64,000 nucleotides of DNA from Lachnospiraceae bacterium AC3007. GTDB taxonomy: Bacteria > Bacillota > Clostridia > Lachnospirales > Lachnospiraceae. Of the stretch, positions 19,898 through 30,550 are shown one piece after another. Location: positions 117,734-181,733 of the forward strand of contig KK211273.1 of assembly GCA_000621405.1 (NCBI GenBank), given 5' to 3'. The notes beneath the pieces are model-generated. The model saw nothing but the letters and a program-made list of their open reading frames with translations, was not told the origin of the DNA and made no database searches. Made by a program: the position numbers and the translations under genes. Position 1 is the first letter of the stretch; each line of letters opens with the position of its first letter.

Positions 19898-21253
19898 TTA
19901 TACTTTTTCGAGCAATTCTTCCCCTATCTTTACTACATCTCCGGCACCCATCGTTATCAACAGGTCGTTGTCGGTAAGAGTTTTTTCGATAAAGTTTTCT
20001 ATCTCCCCAAATGTCGGGAAATAATAACAGTCAGTACCCTTCTCACTGATCTTTTCACGGAGAAGATCTCCGCTCATCCCAAGGGTATCCGTCTCCCTCG
20101 CGGCGTAGATCTCGGCGCAGATCACATGGTCTGCAAGGGTTAAGGCGTCTGCAAATTCATCAAGTAGAGCCCTGGTCCTTGTATAGGTATGCGGCTGGAA
20201 GACGACCCAGAGCTCATGGTGCGGGTATTTCGCCGCAGTGGAAAGCGTCGCCCTTATCTCTGTCGGATGGTGGGCATAGTCATCTATCACGGTGAAGCCT
20301 TTTACAGTGCCCTTGATCTCAAAGCGTCTGTCCGTTCCGGTATAGCTTTTCAGACCATCTGCCAGATACTCATATCTTATCTTCATCTCATCGGATGCAG
20401 CAATGGCCGCAAGCGCATTGATCACATTATGCTCTCCGCATACTCCGAGGCTTATCTTCCTTCTCTCTTCTCCGTGCACGACCTCAAATGAAGGGCGCGC
20501 ATATTCGTCATAGGTAATATGCTCCGCCCTGTAATCAGACGAGGGATCGCTCCCGAAGGTTACAACCCGGCACTTAAGACCGCCGGCTACCACATCAAAG
20601 CCTTCTATGTCCTTATTTATGATCAGCACTCCGTCGTCGGGGATGTTGAGTGCATACTTATGGAAAGAAAGCCGGATGTCCTCGATGTCCTTGAAGAAAT
20701 CCAGATGATCTTCTTCTATATTAAGTATGATACCTATCCCGGGATAGAAAGAGTGATAGGAATTGGTATATTCGCAGGCTTCCATCACGAAGTACTTCCT
20801 GCTCCCTATCCTGAAATTGCCTCCTATGTCTCTGAGCATGCCTCCTATGGATATGGTGGGGTCCATGCCGGCAGCAAGGAGTATCTTCGACACCATGGCT
20901 GTCGTCGTGGTCTTGCCGTGAGTTCCGGCCACAGCCACGGGAATATCGTACCCGCGCATTATCTGTCCCAGGAAATCAGCCCTTGTCCTGACATCAAGCC
21001 CGCGCCTTCGCGCTTCTTTGAGTTCGGGGTTATCCTCGTGTATGGCCGCTGTCACGACGACCGTCTCTGTATCCTCCGGGATGTTTTCCGCCTTCTGGGG
21101 ATATCCTATCTTCGCCCCCAGCTCTTCCAGTCTTTTCGTTATCTGCGATTCGCGGGAATCGGAGCCCGATACCTTCTTTCCCTCCGACAGCATGAGCTCC
21201 GCTATCCCGCTCATGCTTATGCCGCCTATGCCTATAAAATGGATGTTGTTCAT
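19898..21253 (-). CDS. murC: UDP-N-acetylmuramate--L-alanine ligase
   Basis: Adds L-Ala to UDP-MurNAc in peptidoglycan synthesis. The N-terminal Rossmann motif is NIHFIGIGGISMSGIAE, the ATP loop is AVAGTHGKTTTTAM, and the Mur-ligase signatures EACEYTNSY, LNIEEDHLDFF and VIDDYAHHPTEI are all present. The frame is open to 21352, but the ATG at 21253 gives the canonical N-terminus (MNNIHFIGIGG, 451 aa, normal length) and follows AGGAAGAG. It is monocistronic and divergent from the V-ATPase operon; a TATAAT on the minus strand at 21341-21346 is a candidate -10. Confidence 0.95.
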   Translation of the reverse strand: MNNIHFIGIGGISMSGIAELMLSEGKKVSGSDSRESQITKRLEELGAKIGYPQKAENIPEDTETVVVTAAIHEDNPELKEARRRGLDVRTRADFLGQIMRGYDIPVAVAGTHGKTTTTAMVSKILLAAGMDPTISIGGMLRDIGGNFRIGSRKYFVMEACEYTNSYHSFYPGIGIILNIEEDHLDFFKDIEDIRLSFHKYALNIPDDGVLIINKDIEGFDVVAGGLKCRVVTFGSDPSSDYRAEHITYDEYARPSFEVVHGEERRKISLGVCGEHNVINALAAIAASDEMKIRYEYLADGLKSYTGTDRRFEIKGTVKGFTVIDDYAHHPTEIRATLSTAAKYPHHELWVVFQPHTYTRTRALLDEFADALTLADHVICAEIYAARETDTLGMSGDLLREKISEKGTDCYYFPTFGEIENFIEKTLTDNDLLITMGAGDVVKIGEELLEKV

Positions 21254-21337
21254 GATATCTCTTCCTGCCCTGTAGTATTGATCGGCCTTTGCAGTCTCCT
21301 CAACGGCCGAAGGCTTCATTCTCTTCCTTTGGGCAAC

Positions 21338-21366
21338 TTGATTATAAGACAAAATTAAGATAAAAT
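21338..21366 (+). promoter_or_regulatory. Predicted sigma-A promoter of the V-ATPase operon
   Basis: -35 TTGATT (21338-21343), exact 17-nt spacer, -10 TAAAAT (21361-21366). Leader about 43 nt. It overlaps a minus-strand TATAAT likely used by murC, so the two promoters may compete. Confidence 0.6.
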
Positions 21367-21415
21367 CATCTTTGTTACTTTTTCACAAATTCTTATATGA
21401 ACGGACGGTGATCAG

Positions 21416-21727
21416 ATGGCTATGGACACTATCGAAAAGATCCGGGAAGCCGAGAAGGCATCCGAGAATGCTGAGAAGGATGCTGTGATCGAAGCGGACA
21501 GGATCGTCGCCGAGGCAGAAGATCAGGCTTCAAGCCTCAAGGTTGATCTCACCAAAGAAGCAAAAGCAAAGGCTGAATCTCTTATCAGCGAGGCAAAGGC
21601 AAAGAGTGAGGATATCCTCTCAAAGGCCCGGGCCGAAGCCGAGGAGGAGACAAAGGCTTTGCGCTCCGAAGTCGGAGCAAAGAAGGATGCTGCCGTTAAG
21701 CTCATCCTTGACGACCTTACGGCTTAA
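21416..21727 (+). CDS. V-type ATPase peripheral-stalk subunit G/H
   Basis: Forms the peripheral stalk coiled coil with subunit E. The 103-aa protein is almost entirely charged heptad coiled coil (KAKAESLISEAKAKSEDILS), with no membrane segment. It is first in the operon, as ntpF is in Enterococcus hirae. The ATG at 21416 follows GGACGGTGAT weakly; an in-frame ATG two codons later (21422) is equally possible. Low-complexity composition makes homology alone weak, so the call rests on position and coiled-coil character. Confidence 0.8.
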   Translation: MAMDTIEKIREAEKASENAEKDAVIEADRIVAEAEDQASSLKVDLTKEAKAKAESLISEAKAKSEDILSKARAEAEEETKALRSEVGAKKDAAVKLILDDLTA

Positions 21728-21780
21728 ACACACAGTTTGGCTGTTGATCGTCACAAAATCTTACAGAAGGAGGTCATTAT

Positions 21781-23796
21781 ATGTCAGTTCTGCCCATGAA
21801 GCGCATCATCATCTGCGCCAGGAGGCAAGACCGCAAGGCTGTTCTGGAACTCTTACAGCGGCGTGAGACTTTGGAAGTCATATCCCATGATGTGGATGAC
21901 ACCGACGAAGTCTTCAGCAGGATGGACGTATCCCAGTCTGCACAGCTTTTCACAAAAAATGCTGCCCAGGCCGAAAAAGCACTTGAGATACTCGCATCTG
22001 CCGCCCCTGAAAAGGGTTCTATTCTTTCCGCCTTCGCAGGAAGGAAACCGATCACTCTTACGGAATACGAAGAGAACACAAAAAAGCGTGATACCACGAT
22101 GAAGATCGTTACGGAGATACTTCGTCTGGATAAGGAGCTGACCGAAGCAAAAGCGGACGTTCCACGTATCACTACTCAGATCGAGGCTTTGACGCCCTGG
22201 TCATCTCTTGAACAGCCGCTGTCATTTACAGGCACGAAGAAGACTGCGGCATTCATCGGTTCTTTTCCCGAGAAGCTCACGGAAGCAGAGATAGCCGAAA
22301 ATCTCGCTAAAACTGCTCCGGATGTTGATGCCATCGATATCAGCATCATCTACTCGGAGGATAATCTCACATCTGTGCTGATATCCTGTCTCAAATCCGA
22401 CAAAAACGCCATTGACGATGCTTTAAGGCGCATGAATTTCCAGCGTCCTCCGGTATCGGACATGGTCCCGGTAGAGCAGGTGGAAGCATATGAAAAGGAA
22501 AGAGCGGCAGCCATAGAGAAGATAGACAAGACCCGTGAGAGGATCGCTTCCTATGCAGAGAAGAGGGATGATATTCGCTTTATATCAGACTACTTCCGCA
22601 TGCGCGCAGCCAAATACGAAGTACTGGGTACCCTTGAGCAGACAAAGCATGTCTTTGTCGTGGAGGGATACATACCCGAACAGAATGCCGATGCTCTGGA
22701 GACAGAGCTTGAAGGCAGATTTGACGCAGCCGTCGATATATTCGACCCGGATCCTTCCGAGGATGTACCGGTATTGCTGAAGAACGGCCCGCTTGCCGCT
22801 CCGATGGAAGGTGTCATCGAGAGTTATTCCATGCCGGGCGACGGGGAGCTCGATCCCACCACGCCGGTGGCCTGCTTCTATTACATACTCTTCGGCATGA
22901 TGCTCTCTGATTTTGCATACGGCTTGCTGATGTCGCTGTCGACATTCGTTCTTATAAAGAAGATGAAAAACATGGAGCGCTCCATGAGAAAGACGCTCAC
23001 CATGTTCTTCTACTGCGGTCTGGGCACCATGCTCTCGGGCGTGCTCTTCGGAAGCTATTTCGGAGATGCTCCTACAGTCATTGCCAAGACTTTCTTCAAT
23101 GTGGATCTTCCGATCCCCAAGGTCATAGATCCGCTGAACGAGCCCATGAAGATGCTCGTGGTCTGCTTTGCGATCGGCCTCATCCATCTTTTTGCAGGTC
23201 TTTGCATCAATCTCTATACTGCCGTGAAGCAGAAGAGGTTCGTCGATGCGGTCTCTGACTCTGTATTATGGATGCTCCTGGTCGCAGGTCTTATCCTGTT
23301 CGGTCTTACGACCGACATGGTTACCGGGATGTTCGGTCTTTCGAAGATCTCATCCGCAGCCGGCAACGCCGGAGCCGTCATGGCTGTTATCGGCGCAGTG
23401 GGCATCATACTCATGGACGGGCGCGAATCAAAGAACTGGTTCAAGAGAGTATTAAAGGGTCTGTACGGTGTCTACGGAGTCACGGGATATCTTTCGGATC
23501 TTCTCTCGTATTCAAGACTGCTCGCGCTCGGTCTTGCTACTTCGGTCATCTCTTCCGTCTTTAACCAGATGGGATCGATGGTCGCAGGCACGCCGGTCAT
23601 CGGTGTGATATTCTTCATACTGATATTCCTGGTCGGCCACGTGCTGAACCTCGGCATCAATGCCCTCGGCGCATACGTGCACGCCAACAGGCTCCAGTAC
23701 GTCGAATTCTTCGGTAAGTTCTATAATGGCGGAGGCCGCAAGTTCGCGCCCTTTGCTCTAAATACACAACACATAAAATTCAAGGAGGATAATTAA
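21781..23796 (+). CDS. ntpI: V-type ATPase subunit I (a subunit)
   Basis: The stator membrane subunit forming the ion half-channels. The 671 aa comprise a cytoplasmic N-terminal half (~1-330, two long coiled coils around an alpha/beta lobe, starting LPMKRIIICARRQDRKAVLELLQ) and a C-terminal half with about seven to eight membrane helices (~355-640). The helix-7 region contains YLSDLLSYSRLLALGLAT, where the essential arginine lies. Start ATG has AAGGAGG upstream. The stop is immediately followed by the ATG of the proteolipid gene. Confidence 0.95.
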   Translation: MSVLPMKRIIICARRQDRKAVLELLQRRETLEVISHDVDDTDEVFSRMDVSQSAQLFTKNAAQAEKALEILASAAPEKGSILSAFAGRKPITLTEYEENTKKRDTTMKIVTEILRLDKELTEAKADVPRITTQIEALTPWSSLEQPLSFTGTKKTAAFIGSFPEKLTEAEIAENLAKTAPDVDAIDISIIYSEDNLTSVLISCLKSDKNAIDDALRRMNFQRPPVSDMVPVEQVEAYEKERAAAIEKIDKTRERIASYAEKRDDIRFISDYFRMRAAKYEVLGTLEQTKHVFVVEGYIPEQNADALETELEGRFDAAVDIFDPDPSEDVPVLLKNGPLAAPMEGVIESYSMPGDGELDPTTPVACFYYILFGMMLSDFAYGLLMSLSTFVLIKKMKNMERSMRKTLTMFFYCGLGTMLSGVLFGSYFGDAPTVIAKTFFNVDLPIPKVIDPLNEPMKMLVVCFAIGLIHLFAGLCINLYTAVKQKRFVDAVSDSVLWMLLVAGLILFGLTTDMVTGMFGLSKISSAAGNAGAVMAVIGAVGIILMDGRESKNWFKRVLKGLYGVYGVTGYLSDLLSYSRLLALGLATSVISSVFNQMGSMVAGTPVIGVIFFILIFLVGHVLNLGINALGAYVHANRLQYVEFFGKFYNGGGRKFAPFALNTQHIKFKEDN

Positions 23797-24264
<468 letters not shown>

Positions 24265-24280
24265 TTACGGAGGATCTTAA

Positions 24281-24880
24281 ATGGCAGGATTAGACAAGAT
24301 ACTGGGAAGTATCAAGGCTGAGTCCGATGAAGCGGTAGCTGCAAGGATCGATGAGGCGCGTCAGAGGGCCGAAGCTATAAAGAAAGAAGCCGAGGACTCT
24401 GTAAAGGACGAATGCACCGGCATCGAAGAGCGCGGAAAGAGAAACGCCGAGGATACGGTAAGCCGTGCGGAATCCGCAGCTGCGTTGTTGAAGCGCAAGG
24501 CTGTCCTTGCCGAAAAGCAGGCTATGATAGCCGAGGTCTTTGACGAAGCAAAGCAGAAGCTCCTCGAGCTTCCGGACGACAAGTATGTTGATACTATCAC
24601 CCAGATAGCAGTGAAGAATGCTCTTCCCCAGGAGGGATCCATCATTTTTTCGGCTGCTGACAAGAAGAGGCTCCCTTCCTCGTTTGAATCGGACCTCAAC
24701 AGCAGGCTGAAGGGCGGAAAGCTCAAGGTATCGGATGACACTATAGATACCGTTGGCGGATTCGTGCTCTCCTATGGCGGAATAGAGCAGAACTGCACGT
24801 TCGCTGCTCTTATTGAGGCCGAGCGTGAGAAGCTTACAGACAAAGTTTCAAAGATACTGTTTGACAAAGCGGAGGCATAA
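24281..24880 (+). CDS. ntpE: V-type ATPase subunit E
   Basis: Second peripheral-stalk protein, pairing with subunit G/H and binding the top of the A3B3 head. The 199 aa consist of an N-terminal coiled coil (~1-95, Ala/Glu/Lys-rich) and a globular C-terminal domain with the family-typical GGFVLSYGGIEQNCTF. Start ATG follows CGGAGG. It ends exactly where subunit C begins. Confidence 0.92.
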   Translation: MAGLDKILGSIKAESDEAVAARIDEARQRAEAIKKEAEDSVKDECTGIEERGKRNAEDTVSRAESAAALLKRKAVLAEKQAMIAEVFDEAKQKLLELPDDKYVDTITQIAVKNALPQEGSIIFSAADKKRLPSSFESDLNSRLKGGKLKVSDDTIDTVGGFVLSYGGIEQNCTFAALIEAEREKLTDKVSKILFDKAEA

Positions 24881-25864
24881 ATGACCGATAATCATTATTA
24901 TTATGCGGTCGCGCGTATACGTTCGAGAGAGCTGTCGCTTCTGAATCAGGCTTTTATCGACCAGCTTCTGGGAGCCAGATCCATGGATGAGGCCATGCGT
25001 CTCCTTCAGGATAAGGGCTGGCATATGCCTGACGAGTATGCCACCGAGTCCGACAGGGTTGAGAAGATGCTCTCTGCCGAGAAGCAGAAGACATGGGATC
25101 TTATGGAAGAGCTCGTGTCGGATACATCGGTATTCGATGTGCTGCTCATAGAGAACGACTATCACAACCTCAAGGCGGCGGTTAAGGAAGCTCTTACATC
25201 GGATGACCACCCGGAGATCTTTTCGGCGGGCGGCACCATAGATCCGAAGATAATGGAGGAAGCCGTAAAGACAAGAGATTACGGTCCTCTTCCCGATGAA
25301 ATGGAGCCCGTTGCCCAGAAAGCCCTTGAGACTCTCCTTCACACGCATGACGGACAGCTTACCGACGTGATCATAGATAAGGCTGCTCTTATAGCCATAG
25401 GCAAGGCGGCCAAAAAATCAGGATCACCGGTGCTCGAGCTCTATGCAAAGCTGAAGGTTGCATCGGCCGATATCAAGATAGCGATACGCGCGGTCAAGAC
25501 AGGCAAAGACAAAAACTTCATCAAGGATGCCCTTGCCCCCTGTGACACACTGGACACAGACAAGCTCGCCGAGGCGGCTTCTGAAGGAATGGACGCGATA
25601 TATGATTATCTCGCTCTCACTCCATATTCAGATGCGATCCCCGAGCTTAAGAAGTCTCCTTCCGCATTTGAGAGATGGTGTGACAATCTCATCATCAGGA
25701 ATATCCGGAGTGAGATAGCGCATCCCTATACCATAGGACCTCTGGCTGCATATATCATAGCCAGGGAAAATGAGATCTCGACAGTGCGCATCGTACTCTC
25801 AGGGCTCATTAATGATCTGCCGGAGGAATCCGTCAGGGAAAGGGCAAGGGAAATGTATGTATAA
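24881..25864 (+). CDS. ntpC: V-type ATPase subunit C (AC39/d type)
   Basis: Central-stalk cap that seats the DF shaft on the membrane ring. The 327-aa helical protein has the threefold AC39 arrangement and the start YYYAVARIRSRELSLLN typical of archaeal-type subunit C. The ATG directly follows the subunit E stop. Its 3' end overlaps the subunit F start by 8 bp. Confidence 0.92.
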   Translation: MTDNHYYYAVARIRSRELSLLNQAFIDQLLGARSMDEAMRLLQDKGWHMPDEYATESDRVEKMLSAEKQKTWDLMEELVSDTSVFDVLLIENDYHNLKAAVKEALTSDDHPEIFSAGGTIDPKIMEEAVKTRDYGPLPDEMEPVAQKALETLLHTHDGQLTDVIIDKAALIAIGKAAKKSGSPVLELYAKLKVASADIKIAIRAVKTGKDKNFIKDALAPCDTLDTDKLAEAASEGMDAIYDYLALTPYSDAIPELKKSPSAFERWCDNLIIRNIRSEIAHPYTIGPLAAYIIARENEISTVRIVLSGLINDLPEESVRERAREMYV

Positions 25865-26183
25865 GATAGCTATAATGGGCGAATCAGACAGCATTTACGG
25901 ATTTGCCACTCTCGGACTCGACACCTATCCCGTGGATAATCCGGAGAGTGCGCAGAAGACGCTTCGGAATCTCGCCGAGAGTGATTATGCCGTTGTCTAT
26001 GTAACGGAGAATACCGCTTCCGGCATACAGAATGAGATAATAAGGTACAGCGAACAGAAGCTTCCCGCCATCATCCTTCTTCCCGGAGTATCGGGCAACA
26101 CGGGCGACGGCGTGAGGAATGTAAGCAAGTCCGTTGAGCAGGCAGTTGGTTCGGATATCATATTTGGAGGTGACAAAGAGTAA
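25857..26183 (+). CDS. ntpG: V-type ATPase subunit F
   Basis: Small central-shaft subunit (NtpG in E. hirae). The 108-aa protein begins MYKIAIMGESDSIYGFATLG and has the single alpha/beta domain of this family (VVYVTENTASGI, PAIILLPG). The open frame extends upstream to 25770, but the ATG at 25857 gives the family start and lies in the 8-bp overlap with subunit C; AAGGGCAAGGGAAA precedes it. The stop is directly followed by subunit A. Confidence 0.92.
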   Translation: MYKIAIMGESDSIYGFATLGLDTYPVDNPESAQKTLRNLAESDYAVVYVTENTASGIQNEIIRYSEQKLPAIILLPGVSGNTGDGVRNVSKSVEQAVGSDIIFGGDKE

Positions 26184-27962
26184 ATGAGCGCAGGAGTGAT
26201 CAAAAAAGTAGCCGGACCTCTGGTCGTTGCTACGGGAATGCGCGACGCGAACATGTTTGACGTGGTCCGCGTCGGAGATGAAAGGCTCATCGGTGAGATC
26301 ATAGAGATCCACGGCGATGAAGCGTCCATTCAGGTTTATGAGGAGACCGCAGGCCTCGGCCCCGGCGCTCCCGTCGAGTCCACAGGCGTGCCCATGTCAG
26401 TCGAACTGGGACCCGGACTCATCAGCAGTATCTATGACGGAATCCAGAGACCTCTTGAAAAGATACTGGAAATGACAAACTCCAACAATCTCTCCAGAGG
26501 AGTGGAAGTTCCCTCCATCGACAGAGATAAGAAATGGCATTTTGTCCCCAGCTTAAAGGCCGGTGACAAGGTAGTCGCAGGAGATATACTGGGTACAGTA
26601 GAGGAGACACAGGTCGTTACCCAGAAGATAATGGTTCCCTTCGGTGTGGAAGGCACGATAGATTCAATATCCGAGGGAGATTATCTGGTAACGGATAAGA
26701 TCGCCGTGATAAAGAAGAACGACGGCTCCGCAGAGGACGTCCTCCTCATGCAGAAGTGGCCCGTCAGACGCGGCCGTCCCTATGCACGCAAGCTGGCTCC
26801 CGACAAGCCGCTCGTGACAGGACAGAGAGTCGTAGATACTTTCTTCCCCATAGCAAAGGGTGGTACAGCGGCAGTTCCCGGCCCCTTCGGATCCGGCAAG
26901 ACAGTCGTGCAGCATCAGCTGGCAAAGTGGGCAGAGGCTGACATAGTCGTCTACATCGGCTGCGGAGAGCGTGGTAACGAGATGACCGACGTTCTGAATG
27001 AGTTCCCTGAGCTGAAGGATCCCAAGACCGGCAAGTCCCTCATGGAGAGGACCGTTCTTATCGCCAATACTTCGGATATGCCCGTGGCAGCCCGTGAAGC
27101 TTCCATCTACACAGGTATCACGATAGCCGAGTACTTCAGGGATATGGGATATTCGGTAGCACTTATGGCAGACTCCACATCAAGATGGGCTGAGGCTCTT
27201 CGTGAGATGTCCGGACGACTGGAAGAGATGCCCGGTGAGGAAGGCTACCCCGCCTACCTCGGATCAAGGCTTGCACAGTTCTATGAAAGAGCAGGTCTCG
27301 TGGAGACTCTCGGAAGCGAGCCCCGCGAAGGCGCCCTCTCGGTCATCGGAGCTGTCTCTCCTGCCGGAGGTGATATCTCTGAGCCCGTCACACAGGCTAC
27401 GCTCCGTATAGTCAAGGTGTTCTGGAGTCTTGATTCATCGCTCGCACAGCAGAGACACTTCCCCGCCATCAACTGGCTGACCTCTTATTCACTGTATCTT
27501 GACAGCATGGGGGCATGGTTTGACAGCAGCGTCGAGGGTAATGACTGGATGGCTCTCCGTCAGGAGATGATGAGCCTGCTCCAGGACGAGTCAGAGCTGA
27601 ACGAAATGGTCCAGCTGGTCGGTATGGATGCTCTCTCCGCTCCCGACAGACTTAAGATGGAAGCTGCAAGGTCGATCCGTGAGGACTTCCTCCATCAGGA
27701 TGCTTTCCATGAGGTCGATACCTATACCTCACTCAAAAAGCAGCACCTTATGATGAAGCTTGTGCTTGCGTTCTATAATGGCGCAAGAGATGCTCTCGGA
27801 AAGGGCGCTTCCATAGAGAAGCTGGTCGCAATGGACGTAAGAGAAGCGATCGGACGTTTCAAATATACAGAAGAAGCTCAGATCGACGCAGAGTTTGAAA
27901 AGATCAGCAAAGAGCTTTCAAAAGAGATACTGCAGGTTATTGCGGAAAAGGAGGACTTCTAA
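26184..27962 (+). CDS. ntpA: V-type ATPase catalytic subunit A
   Basis: ATP-hydrolysing or -synthesising subunit. The 592 aa include the beta-barrel start, the A-specific non-homologous insert (~120-200), Walker A GPFGSGKT (233-240), the catalytic-glutamate region [14 protein letters not shown] and the motif [16 protein letters not shown]. Length is normal. The ATG directly follows the subunit F stop, and the stop directly precedes subunit B. Confidence 0.97.
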   Translation: MSAGVIKKVAGPLVVATGMRDANMFDVVRVGDERLIGEIIEIHGDEASIQVYEETAGLGPGAPVESTGVPMSVELGPGLISSIYDGIQRPLEKILEMTNSNNLSRGVEVPSIDRDKKWHFVPSLKAGDKVVAGDILGTVEETQVVTQKIMVPFGVEGTIDSISEGDYLVTDKIAVIKKNDGSAEDVLLMQKWPVRRGRPYARKLAPDKPLVTGQRVVDTFFPIAKGGTAAVPGPFGSGKTVVQHQLAKWAEADIVVYIGCGERGNEMTDVLNEFPELKDPKTGKSLMERTVLIANTSDMPVAAREASIYTGITIAEYFRDMGYSVALMADSTSRWAEALREMSGRLEEMPGEEGYPAYLGSRLAQFYERAGLVETLGSEPREGALSVIGAVSPAGGDISEPVTQATLRIVKVFWSLDSSLAQQRHFPAINWLTSYSLYLDSMGAWFDSSVEGNDWMALRQEMMSLLQDESELNEMVQLVGMDALSAPDRLKMEAARSIREDFLHQDAFHEVDTYTSLKKQHLMMKLVLAFYNGARDALGKGASIEKLVAMDVREAIGRFKYTEEAQIDAEFEKISKELSKEILQVIAEKEDF

Positions 27963-29333
27963 ATGCCTAAGGAGTATAGAACAATACAGGAGGTAGCAGG
28001 TCCTCTGATGCTCGTCCGCGATGTTGAGAATGTCGCCTTCGATGAGCTGGGAGAGATCGAGCTTTCCAATGGTGAAAAACGCCGCTGCAGAGTACTTGAG
28101 ATAGATGACGGCAATGCGCTTGTACAGCTTTTCGAGAATTCCACCGGACTGAACCTTGAAAGCTCCAAGGTCCGTTTCCTGGGCCGTACGATGGAGCTCG
28201 GCGTATCGGAAGATATGCTCTCCCGTGTCTTTGACGGACTGGGCAGACCCATAGATAACGGACCCGAGATCCTTCCCGATGAGAGAAGGGATGTCAACGG
28301 ACTTCCGATGAATCCCGCTGCAAGAGCTTATCCCGAAGAGTTCATACAGACAGGTGTATCGGCCATCGATGGTCTGAACACCCTTGTCAGAGGCCAGAAG
28401 CTGCCTATATTCTCTGCTTCAGGTCTTCCTCATGCTAAGCTCGCCGCACAGATCGCGCGTCAGGCAAAGGTTCGCGGCACGGATGAGCAGTTCGCCGTCG
28501 TATTCGCAGCCATGGGTATCACATTTGAGGAGTCCAACGACTTCGTGGAATCCTTCCGTGAGACAGGCGCTATCGACAGAACGGTTCTCTTCATGAACCT
28601 CGCCAACGACCCCGCTGTCGAGCGTATCGCCACACCTCGTATGGCGCTCACAGCAGCTGAGTACCTTGCTTTTGAGAAGGGCATGCATGTCCTGGTCATA
28701 CTTACAGACATCACAAACTACGCCGACGCTCTGCGTGAGGTATCAGCAGCGCGTAAGGAGGTCCCCGGAAGAAGAGGATATCCCGGCTACATGTACACCG
28801 ATCTCGCTTCATTATATGAAAGAGCAGGACGTCAGAAGGGCCGGAAGGGTTCCATCACCATGATCCCGATCCTTACGATGCCCGAGGATGACAAGACTCA
28901 CCCTATCCCCGACCTTACGGGATATATCACTGAGGGTCAGATCATCCTTTCCCGTGATCTGTACAGACGTGGTATCGAGCCGCCTATCGACGTGCTCCCC
29001 TCACTGTCCAGACTTAAGGATAAGGGTATCGGCGAAGGCAAGACGAGAGCCGACCACGCGAACACCATGAACCAGCTCTTTGCCGCATACGCAAGAGGCA
29101 AGGACGCAAAGGAGCTCATGATGATCCTCGGAGAAGCCGCTCTTACCGATATCGACAAGCTCTATGCAAAATTTGCAGATGAGTTTGAGCAGAAATATAT
29201 CAATCAGGGTTACCGCGCCGACAGGAGCATAGAGGAGACCCTGGAGACCGGCTGGGAGCTGCTTCGCATACTGCCCAGGACAGAGCTCAAGCGTATCAAG
29301 GATGAGTTCCTGGATAAATATTACGCTAAGTAG
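27963..29333 (+). CDS. ntpB: V-type ATPase regulatory subunit B
   Basis: Non-catalytic nucleotide-binding partner of subunit A. The 456 aa show the ATPase fold without a proper P-loop ([20 protein letters not shown] where A has GSGKT), as normal for B subunits, plus [20 protein letters not shown] and the [20 protein letters not shown] block. It overlaps nothing and has zero spacing from subunit A. Confidence 0.97.
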   Translation: MPKEYRTIQEVAGPLMLVRDVENVAFDELGEIELSNGEKRRCRVLEIDDGNALVQLFENSTGLNLESSKVRFLGRTMELGVSEDMLSRVFDGLGRPIDNGPEILPDERRDVNGLPMNPAARAYPEEFIQTGVSAIDGLNTLVRGQKLPIFSASGLPHAKLAAQIARQAKVRGTDEQFAVVFAAMGITFEESNDFVESFRETGAIDRTVLFMNLANDPAVERIATPRMALTAAEYLAFEKGMHVLVILTDITNYADALREVSAARKEVPGRRGYPGYMYTDLASLYERAGRQKGRKGSITMIPILTMPEDDKTHPIPDLTGYITEGQIILSRDLYRRGIEPPIDVLPSLSRLKDKGIGEGKTRADHANTMNQLFAAYARGKDAKELMMILGEAALTDIDKLYAKFADEFEQKYINQGYRADRSIEETLETGWELLRILPRTELKRIKDEFLDKYYAK

Positions 29334-29344
29334 AGGAGTGCTGC

Positions 29345-30007
29345 ATGGCTAACAAAACAGTTACCGCTACCAGAATGGAACTGACCAGGCTCAAGAGGAA
29401 GCTTGTGACCACAAGACGCGGTCACAAGCTCCTTAAGGACAAGCGTGACGAGCTCATGCGGCAGTTCCTGACGATGGTACGTGAGAATATGGAGCTTCGA
29501 AAGAAGGTGGAAGCAGGACTTGCGGCGGCAAATAAAAACTTTGTGCTGGCTAAGTCCACGATGAGCGAGGAAGCCGTCAATGTTGCTTTCATGACACCGA
29601 AGCAGGAGGTATCGCTGGAGGTCTCCGAGAAGAACATCATGAGCGTGGATATACCTGTCTTTGAATATAAGACCCGTACATCCGACCCCAATGACATTTA
29701 TTCCTACGGATTTGCATTTACCTCGTCCGATCTGGATGATGCCGTTAAGAGTCTCTCAGATCTGCTGCCGGATATGCTGAAGCTTGCCGAGATCGAAAAG
29801 GCCTGCCAGCTGATGGCTGCTGAGATCGAGAAGACCAGAAGAAGGGTCAATGCTCTTGAGCATGTGATAATCCCCGAGACTGAAGCCGGTATCAAGATGA
29901 TCACGATGAAGCTCGACGAGAATGAAAGAAGCACACAGATAAGGCTTATGAAGGTCAAGGATATGCTTCTTGAAGAGGCTCATCACTACAGCGAAAGAGA
30001 GGCATAA
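29345..30007 (+). CDS. ntpD: V-type ATPase central-shaft subunit D
   Basis: The long antiparallel coiled coil that rotates inside A3B3. The 220 aa begin with the family signature TATRMELTRLKRKLVTTRRG and end with a second long helix (ALEHVIIPETEAGIKMI). Start ATG follows GAGGAGTGCTGC. Last recognised ATPase gene of the operon; a DUF402 gene follows 6 bp later. Confidence 0.95.
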   Translation: MANKTVTATRMELTRLKRKLVTTRRGHKLLKDKRDELMRQFLTMVRENMELRKKVEAGLAAANKNFVLAKSTMSEEAVNVAFMTPKQEVSLEVSEKNIMSVDIPVFEYKTRTSDPNDIYSYGFAFTSSDLDDAVKSLSDLLPDMLKLAEIEKACQLMAAEIEKTRRRVNALEHVIIPETEAGIKMITMKLDENERSTQIRLMKVKDMLLEEAHHYSEREA

Positions 30008-30013
30008 GCCTAT

Positions 30014-30490
30014 ATGACAGATCCGGTTCTTTACAGGAAGAGGCTGATCCCCGATGAATGCGTAAGACTTGAGGATGACGAGATCATCTATATCGACAGC
30101 GAGATCATCGTCACCAAATGGAAAGCCCTTCATCCCAAGCCTCATCTGGATCACGGGTATTCTTGCTACTTTCTGAAAAGGAACTATAAGATCAGCAAAT
30201 TCCTCTCCGGAAACGGTGATCTGATCTACTGGTACTGCGACATCGTAGACCACACTTATGACAATGAGGGTGATGAATACGTCTTCAGGGATCTGCTTGC
30301 AGACGTTATCGTATATCCTGACGGCTTCGTAAAGGTTGTGGATCTGGATGAGTTCGAAGAGGCACTCGACAACGATCTCCTCACGATAGATGATGTCAGA
30401 AAAGCACTGAGGTCACTGGATTCACTGCTGCGGCTCATATATGACGGCCGCTTTCCCGAGCTTCAGGATGAGATAGAAAAACGTTTGTAG
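30014..30490 (+). CDS. DUF402-domain protein (possible nucleotide phosphatase) in the V-ATPase operon
   Basis: The 158-aa soluble protein matches the DUF402/FAU-1-like fold: WYCDIVDHTYDNEGDEYVFRDL followed by DLLADVIVYPDGFVKVVDLDE, with the conserved acidic residues that in related staphylococcal enzymes bind metal and hydrolyse nucleoside di/triphosphates. A helical tail (~120-158) follows. It starts 6 bp after subunit D and precedes the operon terminator, so it is co-expressed with the ATPase. No function in the ATPase is established; nucleotide hydrolysis is a family-based guess. Confidence 0.75.
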   Translation: MTDPVLYRKRLIPDECVRLEDDEIIYIDSEIIVTKWKALHPKPHLDHGYSCYFLKRNYKISKFLSGNGDLIYWYCDIVDHTYDNEGDEYVFRDLLADVIVYPDGFVKVVDLDEFEEALDNDLLTIDDVRKALRSLDSLLRLIYDGRFPELQDEIEKRL

Positions 30491-30505
30491 TTCAAACTTC
30501 ATCAA

Positions 30506-30540
30506 AAAAGCCTGACCATATGGTCAGGCTTTTTATATTT
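30506..30540 (+). terminator. Bidirectional terminator between the V-ATPase operon and the wall-hydrolase operon
   Basis: Perfect hairpin AAAAGCCTGACC-ATAT-GGTCAGGCTTTT followed by TATATTT on the plus strand and preceded by a run of A, so it can stop transcription from both sides. Confidence 0.85.
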
Positions 30541-30550
30541 CCTATTTTTC

